DNA from: JBBDIM01 sp040880405
GTDB taxonomy: Bacteria; Planctomycetota; Planctomycetia; Pirellulales; Pirellulaceae
Length of the DNA stretch: 18,119 nucleotides
Assembly: GCA_040880405.1 (NCBI GenBank)
Contig: JBBDIM010000145.1
Coordinates: forward strand, 1 to 18,119
Direction: 5' to 3'
Shown here: one piece after another, positions 6,416 through 13,772 of the stretch
How the letters are laid out: every line of letters starts with the position of its first letter
How positions within the stretch are numbered: position 1 is the first letter of the stretch
Position numbers and translations under genes: made by a program
The notes under the pieces: model-generated
Database searches by the model: none
What the model saw: the letters and a program-made list of their open reading frames with translations, nothing else
Told to the model about the DNA's origin: nothing

Positions 6416-8893
6416 ATGTTCCGAACTTCGCTAATTTGTGCTTTGCTCATCATCGTCCCTGGGACGACACATGCTGAGGAAACCCTCTCCGCCGCGGATC
6501 GGACGTTCTTCGAAACCAAAATCCGGCCGGTCCTGGTAAACCAATGCTACGAATGCCACTCCGCCGAGTCGGGCGCGGCGGAGGGTGGGTTACGGTTGGA
6601 TACTCATTCCGCGGTTCTGGAAGGGGGAGGTCGTGGACCGGCGGTCGTTCCAGGGAAACCGGAGGAAAGTTGGCTGTTGACCTCGATCGCCCATGGCGAT
6701 GCGGATCTGAAAATGCCTCCGAAAAAGCCGCAACTATCGGCCGAGGTTATTGCCGATTTTTCGCGCTGGATCGCCATGGGTGCCCCTGATCCGCGAGTCG
6801 ACGACATGACGCCTGGAGGCCAAGCCTGGGAAACGGTGGATGGGGACTTCTGGGCATACCAGCCTCCCAAGGCGGCGGAGCCACCCAAGGTCGACGATGC
6901 CACGTGGAGCCGGAGTTGGATTGATCCATTCATTCTCGCCCGGCTGGAAGAAGAAAAACTTTCCCCCTCGCCCGAGGCGGAGCCATCGGTTCTCCTGCGG
7001 CGGGTCTATTTCGACCTGATTGGATTGCCCCCTTCGCCGGAGGAACTGGACCGGTTTGTGAAGCGGATTGAAGCGGATGGAATCGAGACAGCGCTCGCCG
7101 CCGTGGTCGACGGCTTGCTCGACTCACCCCGATTTGGTGAGCGATGGGGTCGGCACTGGTTGGATGTCGCGCGGTTCGGCGAGTCGAGCGGGACCGAGGC
7201 GAATATCTCGTTCCCCTATGCCTGGCGATATCGCGATTATGTGATCGATCGGGTCAACGAGGATTTACCCTTCAACCAATTCCTGACCGAGCAAATCGCG
7301 GGAGACTTGCTCCCCTATGAAAACAATGCCCAACGGGCCCAGTTGCTGATCGCCACCGGTTTTCTCGCCTTGGGCCCCAAAAACCTGGATGCCACCGACG
7401 AGCGTCAATTCCAGGCCGATGTGATTGACGAGCAGATCGATACGGTCAGTCGGGCCGTGCTGGCCAACTCGATCGCCTGTGCCCGGTGCCACGATCATAA
7501 GTTCGAGCCGTTCTCGATGGAGGATTATTATGCCCTGGCGGGTATCTTCAAAAGCACCAAGACCTTCTATGGGACCGCGGTATCACCCGCCAATCGGATT
7601 GGCGGCGAGCCGCTAAAACTGCCTGAGGTGGAAGGTCAGAAGATTCTGCACCAATCGTTGCCTCAGAAAAAGGTGGAGCAGTACCAGCAGCAACTCGCCG
7701 AACTGAAGGCTGAGAAGGCTCAGATGGACGCGGCCCAAAAAGCCCGCTTCAGCGGCAAGAAACCGGAAAAGGCATTTTCGCTCCAAGATGCCCTCCGAAA
7801 CTTCTGGACCACTGGCCGGGTCGTGGGGGAGCTCAACAAGGTCTCCGACAGTGGTGCAGCCTTGCCACTGACGATGGGAGTGCTCGATGCGGAGCAAGTG
7901 GTGGATGCGCCGATTCATCAGCGGGGAGATATCAACAAACCAGGCGAAGTGGTCCCGCGACGGTTTCCCCACGTGCTGCGGATTGATGGGCAGGAGATTC
8001 CGACGGATCAAAGTGGACGATTGGAACTCGCCCAGTGGCTGACCGATCCCCGCAATCCTCTCACCGCTCGGGTCCTGGTCAACCGGGTTTGGCATCACCT
8101 GCTGGGTGCGGGGCTCGTGTCGACGATCGACAATTTCGGCTCAACCGGCGAACCACCCAGCCACGGCGAACTGCTCGATACGCTGGCGGTTCGGTTTGTG
8201 GACGGGGGTTGGTCCCTCAAACAATTGGTGCGAGAAATTGTTCTTTCGCGGGCCTATCGGCAAGCTTCCGACTACCGGGAAGAGGCGTTCCAACTTGATC
8301 CGGAGAATCGTCTCCTTTGGCGGGTCTCCAAGCGTCGCCTGGAAGCGGAGGCGATTCGTGACGCGATGTTGGCGGTTTCCGGGGAAATTGACTTCAACCG
8401 ACCGGACGGCTCGCTAGTCGGCCGGGTGATTGGGGACCGACCGATTTCACTAATCGGCCTGGATAAGCGACTCCCAGCGGACCTTGATGGGGGCACGCAT
8501 CGTTCGGTCTACCTGCCGATTATTCGCGACCGCCTGCCGGATGTGCTCGACCTGTTCGACTTCGCCGAACCGAGCCTGGTGACCGGTGACCGCGAAACCA
8601 CCAACGTCCCGACCCAGGCGTTGTATCTGCTCAACAGTCCGTTCGTCCAAGCGAGGGCCGCGGCCTTGGCCACACGGCTGCAAGCGGAGCAGCCATCGGC
8701 CGAGCAGCGGGCAAAGCAAGCGTTTTTGCTGTGCTTTAGTCGGCAGCCGGATCGTGAGGAATTGGCGCGGTCGGTGGAATTTCTGACACAGGTGTCGTCG
8801 GCTTCTCCAGGAGACCCGGAAAACCCCAGTCCAATCCTCGTCCGTTTCTGCCAGGCCCTGCTATGTACAGGCGAGTTTCGAAACCTCGATTAA
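6416..8893 (+). CDS. PSCyt1/DUF1549/DUF1553 (PSD1) cytochrome-like secreted protein
   Basis: An 825-residue exported protein of a family greatly expanded in Planctomycetes. A Sec signal peptide (about 1-20, ending THA) precedes a PSCyt1 domain with the haem-binding motif CYECH at 44-48 and a possible axial Met in LKMPP (Met100). DUF1549 (PSCyt2) spans about 167-375 and includes a second CxxCH, CARCH at 355-359. A short coiled coil (about 416-445) leads to DUF1553 (about 535-790; LAQWLTDPRNPLTARVLVNRVWHH). The biochemical role is unproven; links to polysaccharide breakdown or periplasmic electron transfer are conjecture. I start at ATG 6416, which has AAGGA nine bases upstream and a proper signal peptide, rather than TTG 6392. 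The protein seems compact for its family, with no lectin-like insert. The DUF1501 gene follows after 31 bases, clearly in one operon. Confidence 0.9.
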   Translation: MFRTSLICALLIIVPGTTHAEETLSAADRTFFETKIRPVLVNQCYECHSAESGAAEGGLRLDTHSAVLEGGGRGPAVVPGKPEESWLLTSIAHGDADLKMPPKKPQLSAEVIADFSRWIAMGAPDPRVDDMTPGGQAWETVDGDFWAYQPPKAAEPPKVDDATWSRSWIDPFILARLEEEKLSPSPEAEPSVLLRRVYFDLIGLPPSPEELDRFVKRIEADGIETALAAVVDGLLDSPRFGERWGRHWLDVARFGESSGTEANISFPYAWRYRDYVIDRVNEDLPFNQFLTEQIAGDLLPYENNAQRAQLLIATGFLALGPKNLDATDERQFQADVIDEQIDTVSRAVLANSIACARCHDHKFEPFSMEDYYALAGIFKSTKTFYGTAVSPANRIGGEPLKLPEVEGQKILHQSLPQKKVEQYQQQLAELKAEKAQMDAAQKARFSGKKPEKAFSLQDALRNFWTTGRVVGELNKVSDSGAALPLTMGVLDAEQVVDAPIHQRGDINKPGEVVPRRFPHVLRIDGQEIPTDQSGRLELAQWLTDPRNPLTARVLVNRVWHHLLGAGLVSTIDNFGSTGEPPSHGELLDTLAVRFVDGGWSLKQLVREIVLSRAYRQASDYREEAFQLDPENRLLWRVSKRRLEAEAIRDAMLAVSGEIDFNRPDGSLVGRVIGDRPISLIGLDKRLPADLDGGTHRSVYLPIIRDRLPDVLDLFDFAEPSLVTGDRETTNVPTQALYLLNSPFVQARAAALATRLQAEQPSAEQRAKQAFLLCFSRQPDREELARSVEFLTQVSSASPGDPENPSPILVRFCQALLCTGEFRNLD

Positions 8894-8924
8894 CGCCCAT
8901 CCCGCACAAGCGGAAGGTTCCATC

Positions 8925-10337
8925 ATGTCTATCTTTCCTAGTGACGATCGACCCAGTCTGGTATCCCGTCGGATGCTGCTGAAATCGGCCGCGTCCGGGT
9001 TTGGATACTTGGCTTTCGCCGGCCTGGCGCATCAGGCGGCTGCTAAGGAGGCGGCGTCTCCGCTTGCCCCACGCGATACCCACTTTCCAGCGACGGCGAA
9101 GCGGGTGATTTTTCTTTGCATGAACGGCGGGCCGTCGCACATCGACCTGTTCGATTACAAGCCCGCGCTCAAGCGAGACGCCGCTAAGCGAAATCTGATG
9201 CCCTCCCCGTTTCGCTTTGCCCAGCATGGCGAGTCGGGCGCTTGGGTCTCTGAGGTGATGCCGCACTTGGCGGAGCACGCGGACGATCTCTGCTTCATCC
9301 GCAGCATGCAAACTGACCTGCCCAACCACTCGCAGGCCTTCCTACAAATGCACACCGGGAGTTTTCAGTTCACCCGGCCATCGGTCGGGGCCTGGAGCCT
9401 GTATGGCCTGGGGACCGAAAACATGAACCTGCCGGGGTTCATCACGATCAACCCACCGGCCGACAACGGCGGAGCCCGGAACTATGGCAACGCATTTTTG
9501 CCCGCGATCTATCAGGCCACGAAAATCGGCACCAATCAGATTCCCGGGTTTTACGCGGCATTGTTGGGCGTCGACCAAGACCCGGGGCCACCGCTCAAGA
9601 ATATTGACAATCCGAATCTAACACCGAAACAGCAGCGTTCCCAGCTCGACTTCATTCGCGACCTGAACACCCGCAAACTGGAGCGGGATGTCGTGCATCC
9701 GGAGATCGAAGGGGCGATTGAGTCGTTTGAGCTCGCGTTTCGAATGCAGGATGAGATTCCCGCGCTCCTGGAACTGAAGGACGAGTCGGAGGCAACCCTT
9801 AGCTCGTACGGCATCGGGTCCGGCAAGCCGACCGACCGCTTCGGGCGGCAATGTTTACTTGCCCGGCGGATGGCGGAGGGGGGAGTCCGGTTTATTGAGA
9901 TCACTTCGCCCGAAGGCTGGGATCACCACTTCATGTTGAAGGACAATTTGGCGAAAAGCTGCCTGGCGACTGATCAACCGGTCGCCGCCCTGCTCGCCGA
10001 CTTGAAACAGCGGGGCATGTTGGAAGAAACCTTGGTGGTTTGGGCGGGCGAGTTCGGCCGAACCCCTTTTGCCCAAAGCGGCACCGGACGCGATCACAAC
10101 AACAAGGGTTACACCCTCTGGATGGCAGGGGGCGGAGTCCGAGGCGGCCTGACCTACGGAGCCACCGATGAACATGGACAACAAGCAATCGAGAACCCAG
10201 TCCACATCCACGACTGGCACGCCACGCTGTTGCACCTGTTGGGGCTCGATCACAAGCGTCTCACCTTCAACTACGCAGGCCGCGATTTCCGCCTGACCGA
10301 TGTTTATGGGAACGTGGTTCGGGAGATCGTTGGGTAA
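8925..10337 (+). CDS. DUF1501 family protein with Tat signal
   Basis: A 470-residue DUF1501 protein, a family related in fold to sulfatases and alkaline phosphatases. The N-terminus carries a twin-arginine signal (SRRMLLKSAASGFGYLAFAGL, with Arg15-Arg16) and an AAA cleavage region near residue 40, so it is probably exported folded. Family signatures are visible: FLCMNGGPSHIDLFD at 63-77, EGWDHH at 330-335, WAGEFGRTP at 373-381, GRDHN at 388-392 and HIHDWHATLLHLLGLD at 427-442. The many His and Asp residues there fit a metal-binding hydrolase site, but no substrate is established. ATG 8925 has GGAAGG seven bases upstream. It pairs with the preceding PSCyt1/DUF1553 gene, as is usual in planctomycetes. 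A palindromic repeat follows the stop within about 15 bases. Confidence 0.9.
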   Translation: MSIFPSDDRPSLVSRRMLLKSAASGFGYLAFAGLAHQAAAKEAASPLAPRDTHFPATAKRVIFLCMNGGPSHIDLFDYKPALKRDAAKRNLMPSPFRFAQHGESGAWVSEVMPHLAEHADDLCFIRSMQTDLPNHSQAFLQMHTGSFQFTRPSVGAWSLYGLGTENMNLPGFITINPPADNGGARNYGNAFLPAIYQATKIGTNQIPGFYAALLGVDQDPGPPLKNIDNPNLTPKQQRSQLDFIRDLNTRKLERDVVHPEIEGAIESFELAFRMQDEIPALLELKDESEATLSSYGIGSGKPTDRFGRQCLLARRMAEGGVRFIEITSPEGWDHHFMLKDNLAKSCLATDQPVAALLADLKQRGMLEETLVVWAGEFGRTPFAQSGTGRDHNNKGYTLWMAGGGVRGGLTYGATDEHGQQAIENPVHIHDWHATLLHLLGLDHKRLTFNYAGRDFRLTDVYGNVVREIVG

Positions 10338-10351
10338 GCCGTCCGAGTGCC

Positions 10352-10449
10352 GGGTGGCCGTGAAAAAGGGGTCAGGACTCTTTTTCATCAGGCGTGTTCT
10401 ATTTTGAGTACGTTTCGTGAAAAAGAGTCCTGACCCCTTTTTCACTCGC
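10352..10449 (+). repeat. Palindromic GGGGTCAGGACTC repeat, copy 2
   Basis: Arms 10360-10387 and 10418-10445 are perfect 28-base reverse complements around a 30-base spacer, sharing their core with the copy at 3821-3917. The outer bases gggtggcc (10352-10359) and tcgc (10446-10449) match the flanks of copy 1 after inversion, which defines an asymmetric unit of about 98 bp. It lies between the convergent DUF1501 and aldose epimerase genes, beginning 15 bases after the first stop and ending 20 bases before the second. That position would suit a two-way transcription terminator. Confidence 0.85.
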
Positions 10450-10468
10450 GGAAGATGACGCTATTCTT

Positions 10469-11407
10469 CTACGTCAATTCAATCTTCACGGTCGCCTCGA
10501 ACGTCTCACCGGGGGCTAACACTTTCAGCCCGCCTGGGTATCCCATTCGCCGGAGTTGAAAGGCGTCCGGAACGCAGGAATAGGGCTCGATACAGAACGC
10601 CTCGCGGTGCGGAGGGTTGTACAACACACAGTCCAAAAATGGCTTGCTGAAGGTTTGCTTGAGCGTTCGGCCGGAATCGGGATCGTGAATCGTTGTGACG
10701 CAGTGGTCCCCCTCGAATTCCAGCCCGCCGTAGGCGTTGTCTCTGTCGGCGTCCACAAAAAGGAAAGGGGTGTGCGGATCGGTGTCGCGGGGTGTTTGAT
10801 CGCCAGTGGCCATCTTGTCCTTGAAGACCCACTCGTAGGTGTAGGGGACCACGATTTGGCACTCATCGGCGGACCCGCCACCCAGGGGAAGTTTAAAGTA
10901 GGGATGCGTTCCGAGTCCGCAGGGAAGCGGGACTTCATCTGGGTTTTCCACGACGTACGTGGCCATCAAGGCGGAACCGACCACCTCGTAGGTGGCGGTG
11001 ATTTTGAAATCCGCCGGCCACTGGTTGAGGATCGCAGGGTCATCGACCGAGGCCTGAAACTCACCTTTGAGCAGGGAGCCGGTCTGCTCCACGATTCGCC
11101 AAGGGCGGTCCATCACAAAACCATGAATGGGGTTGCCGGCTCCGTCCCCTTCTGGCAGCTCGAACTCGCGATTCTCCCACGGCAGCTTGGTTCCTTTGAG
11201 CCGGCCTGGAAACGGGAAGAGCAGGGGAATGCCGCTGCCGGAGGGACGTGCTTGCCCTGTCTCGAAATCGTCATCCGACCATAAAACCTGGTGGATTTCG
11301 TCTTCCACCACGGCGCGGAAATCGAAGCAGTTAAAGCCGAAGTCGACCGCGATCCGAGCTTCGCTGCCAGATTCGGAATCCTTGATGGTGACAATTTCGA
11401 GCGACAT
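10469..11407 (-). CDS. Aldose 1-epimerase family protein
   Basis: A 312-residue galactose-mutarotase-like protein that should interconvert the alpha and beta anomers of an aldose or act on a related sugar phosphate. The expected active-site residues are in place: His95 in NPIHGFV, His168 in GLGTHPYFKLP (the presumed acid) and Glu274 in FCIEPYS (the presumed base). Spacing and length agree with the family. No signal peptide is visible, so it is likely cytoplasmic. The start ATG at 11407 has GAGGA eight bases upstream; the longer frame to 11521 overlaps the upstream gene and is rejected. The upstream membrane-protein gene ends 20 bases before this start, so the two are probably co-transcribed. 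The substrate is not determined. Confidence 0.88.
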   Translation of the reverse strand: MSLEIVTIKDSESGSEARIAVDFGFNCFDFRAVVEDEIHQVLWSDDDFETGQARPSGSGIPLLFPFPGRLKGTKLPWENREFELPEGDGAGNPIHGFVMDRPWRIVEQTGSLLKGEFQASVDDPAILNQWPADFKITATYEVVGSALMATYVVENPDEVPLPCGLGTHPYFKLPLGGGSADECQIVVPYTYEWVFKDKMATGDQTPRDTDPHTPFLFVDADRDNAYGGLEFEGDHCVTTIHDPDSGRTLKQTFSKPFLDCVLYNPPHREAFCIEPYSCVPDAFQLRRMGYPGGLKVLAPGETFEATVKIELT

Positions 11408-11427
11408 GGTAGGAGTCCTCAAGGGGC

Positions 11428-12360
11428 TTAGGTGGTCGGTGGCGGAAATCCGTGGCGGCTTAAAATCATGCTGGCGGTCATCAGGGCGACGGTAGCCACC
11501 ATGGCGAGCGCCGCTTGCCACAGCTTCGGCCGGTCGACCTGGAAAACGGCCAGACTAGCCAGCAGATGCAGCAGCCACAAGGCGGCCAAAATCGCGGCCA
11601 AAAACGTCAGCGTTGCCAGCATGTTTCCGCCTAGCAGACGGGATTGCTCCGTAACACGCAGGACGGTGGTAAAGTAAAACCCAACCGGCAATTGTAACAA
11701 AGTGGCGACCAGACAAACCTGGGCACCGCGAGCGGTGATCGCTTTATCCGGAGTTGTCTCTCTCGAGGACATCAATGACACCACCAAACCGGAGACCGCG
11801 AGACTAGCCAACCAGAAGTGCAACGTCATCGCAATCACTTCCGGTTGAACGAGCAGCGTGCGAAAGTCCGCCCCGGTGATTGGCTCCGCGGAAGGCTCGC
11901 CGTTGCGGGCGAGCAAACCAACAATCGTAAACAACGTCGGGAAATGATACAGCAGGTTGGTCGCCGCCAACACCGCCAAACCGCGGGAAACGATCCGTTG
12001 CCACTTGTGCGGCCGGCTCGACCGTTGCCACCACACTAAATAGCCGACCAGGCAGACCACAGAAAACCCGATCTCCCAGAGGCCGTACACGATTTTCGAG
12101 TCCCACAGGCGGAAGATCGTGTCGAAATAATTGGTAAACCCGACCGACCAGAAAAGCAGCAATTGCCCGCTTCCCAGGACGATTCCCAGCCCCAGCGCCG
12201 CTAGTGACCACCAGCCGACGCTTCTTCCTAGTTGCTGGGTTTCCGGCGATTCACGCTTGAAGCCTCGCACATCCAGCCAAACCGCCAATAGCGGTCCCGC
12301 CGCCGCAAAATTCATGAGCAGCAGATGGAAGGTCAGAAAGAATATTCGGAGCGCAATCAA
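11428..12360 (-). CDS. Unrecognised eight-helix membrane protein with four intramembrane histidines
   Basis: I do not recognise this 310-residue protein. Hydrophobic stretches suggest eight transmembrane helices, near residues 3-29, 49-71, 90-110, 128-150, 172-198, 212-234, 246-273 and 281-301. Histidines lie within four of them: His12 (LTFHLLLMNFAAAGP), His139 (LLYHFPTLF), His181 (MTLHFWLASLAVSG) and His265 (WLLHLLASL). Such placement is seen in membrane b-type cytochromes and haem-copper proteins, so a haem or metal role is possible, but no family signature confirms it. The start is TTG at 12360 with AAAGG ten bases upstream; the next in-frame ATG would remove half of the first helix. It is followed after 20 bases by the aldose epimerase gene. 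Confidence 0.65.
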   Translation of the reverse strand: MIALRIFFLTFHLLLMNFAAAGPLLAVWLDVRGFKRESPETQQLGRSVGWWSLAALGLGIVLGSGQLLLFWSVGFTNYFDTIFRLWDSKIVYGLWEIGFSVVCLVGYLVWWQRSSRPHKWQRIVSRGLAVLAATNLLYHFPTLFTIVGLLARNGEPSAEPITGADFRTLLVQPEVIAMTLHFWLASLAVSGLVVSLMSSRETTPDKAITARGAQVCLVATLLQLPVGFYFTTVLRVTEQSRLLGGNMLATLTFLAAILAALWLLHLLASLAVFQVDRPKLWQAALAMVATVALMTASMILSRHGFPPPTT

Positions 12361-12483
12361 ATTGCCGAAACCTTTGCCATAATTGCCCGCTACTCAGGGG
12401 CACGTCCCAATCACCAGTCGGTCGGTCCTATTGGAACATTCGGCCGAATGCTCTGGTAGGGGAGAACTGCCACTTGGCCGTTT
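12361..12483. other. Short gap with a 14-bp perfect palindrome
   Basis: The 123 bp between the aminotransferase and membrane-protein genes (both minus) contain a perfect 14-base palindrome, cattcggccgaatg, at 12437-12450. It could be an operator half-site pair for the downstream gene, or chance. No terminator with a t-run is visible. Confidence 0.35.
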
Positions 12484-13500
12484 TCATCGCTGGGCGAATT
12501 GCCGGGCCTGGGCGCGAATGTCGATCCCAACCCGCTCACTCCAGGCGGTCATCAGCCGGTCGAAAATCAGCCCCGGGTGCCCGGTGCCAATCGGCTGGCC
12601 ATCCCACTTGGTACAAGGAATGATGCAGGGCGAGGTGCTGGTTAGCAGGACTTCGTCTGCCGCTTGGTACGCGGCGGGCAGCAGGTTCTCTTCACGGTAG
12701 GGGATTCCCTCCGCCTCGGCCAGTTCCCGCAAGGTTTGGATACTGATGCCAGGCAATACCAGTTCGCGAGGAGGCATGATCAAGCCTTCCCCTTCGCGGT
12801 ACAGGGCGATATTGGCGGTGGTTGCCTCCATCACATAACCCGCCTGGTCGAGCATCACCGCCCGGGCACCCGGTTCGACCCGCTGCGCCGCTAAATCAGC
12901 CAGGTAATAGTGGGCGCGGGAGCGGACCTTTAACTCCCGTGGCCAGCACTCAACACCGGTTTGTCGAATTTCCGGGACGACTAACGCCTGGCCATGCTCG
13001 TACTGCGCCGCGAATTGCTTAAACGGAACCGGTTTGGTGTGGATTCCGACTAGGGGCGTTTGCTGGGCGGTTCCGGCCGGGGAGATCGGCCCCGGCGTGA
13101 TGAAGAGGGTGACTCCCAGGTCATCGCCCGGCGGAAGGGCCGGAAAATTGCGGTCAACAATTTCATGCACGATGGCGGTTAGTTGGTCATCGTCCGGCGT
13201 GGGGCCGATTTCCAAAATCTCCAGGCACCGCCGCAACCGCTCTAAGTGCTGCTCTAGCCGAAAAACCTTGCCGGAGAAGGTCCGCAACTGCTCGGCGACG
13301 GTCGTGCCGAGCATGAAGCCGGCATCTTCTACGGAGATTGTCAGTTCGGACTGCGGAATCCAGGTTCCGCCCAAATAAGCGATCGGCTCGGGCAAGGGTG
13401 TGGTTCCTTCGGCGCAAAGAATCGAGGATGGGGCAATTCCATTCAGCAAAAATCGATCTTCCGAAATTTCATCCTGAATGGCTACCCGGGTATTAGCCAT
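12484..13500 (-). CDS. Class IV PLP-dependent aminotransferase (IlvE/D-amino-acid transaminase type)
   Basis: A 338-residue fold-type IV PLP enzyme of the branched-chain aminotransferase/D-alanine aminotransferase/aminodeoxychorismate lyase group. The PLP lysine is probably Lys191 in PRELKVRSRAHYYLAD, followed by the conserved glutamate Glu225 in YVMEATTANIAL, which contacts the pyridine nitrogen. The canonical start of the fold, AYLGGTWIPQSELTISVEDAGF, begins only at residue 41, so the first 40 residues are an N-terminal extension. I use the ATG at 13500; a GTG at 13539 would lengthen the extension further. Substrate choice among branched-chain amino acids, D-amino acids and aminodeoxychorismate cannot be settled by eye; RSRAHYYLAD differs from the usual IlvE wording. 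It may be co-transcribed with the membrane protein 123 bases downstream. Confidence 0.85.
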   Translation of the reverse strand: MANTRVAIQDEISEDRFLLNGIAPSSILCAEGTTPLPEPIAYLGGTWIPQSELTISVEDAGFMLGTTVAEQLRTFSGKVFRLEQHLERLRRCLEILEIGPTPDDDQLTAIVHEIVDRNFPALPPGDDLGVTLFITPGPISPAGTAQQTPLVGIHTKPVPFKQFAAQYEHGQALVVPEIRQTGVECWPRELKVRSRAHYYLADLAAQRVEPGARAVMLDQAGYVMEATTANIALYREGEGLIMPPRELVLPGISIQTLRELAEAEGIPYREENLLPAAYQAADEVLLTSTSPCIIPCTKWDGQPIGTGHPGLIFDRLMTAWSERVGIDIRAQARQFAQR

Positions 13501-13605
13501 AACCGAACTGCTGACCACGAGATCACAAAAAAAGCCCACTCATGCCGTTCTAGCGTGAGGGGATTTTGAGCGATTCGCGGCTGCGAAAATTAGGCGGGTT
13601 TTTTA

Positions 13606-13691
13606 ACCACGAATGACACGAATGACACGAATAGCTACCAAGAATTGAAAGCACCCCCAAAACCTCTCCCCGTATTCGTGTCATTCGTGGT
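13606..13691. repeat. Inverted repeat built on accacgaatgacacgaat
   Basis: Positions 13606-13623 are the exact reverse complement of 13674-13691 (18 bp). The left arm is extended by one more nine-base unit, gacacgaat, to 13632, giving a short tandem repeat. A 41-base spacer separates the arms. The element lies in the 230-bp gap between the aminotransferase start and the end of the formyltransferase gene. Sequences of this kind recur in planctomycete and verrucomicrobial genomes as intergenic repeats; that is from memory and was not searched. Confidence 0.75.
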
Positions 13692-13710
13692 CATCCTTTG
13701 AACATTTGGG

Positions 13711-13772
13711 CATGGCACCCGAGGACCTATCTGAGGATCGGCACCAGGAAACTCTCGCTGGAAGGACCACTA
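13711..13772 (-). repeat. Stop-adjacent 3' repeat, copy B
   Basis: This copy aligns without gaps to 509-570 (43 of 62 bases by my count), with catggcaccc at one edge and ggaccact at the other. It reaches into the stop codon of the formyltransferase gene (13770-13772). The bases left of it, 13707-13710, extend the gggtgccatgccca motif that forms the end of the element at 247-518, but the rest of that hairpin is missing. Confidence 0.5.
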
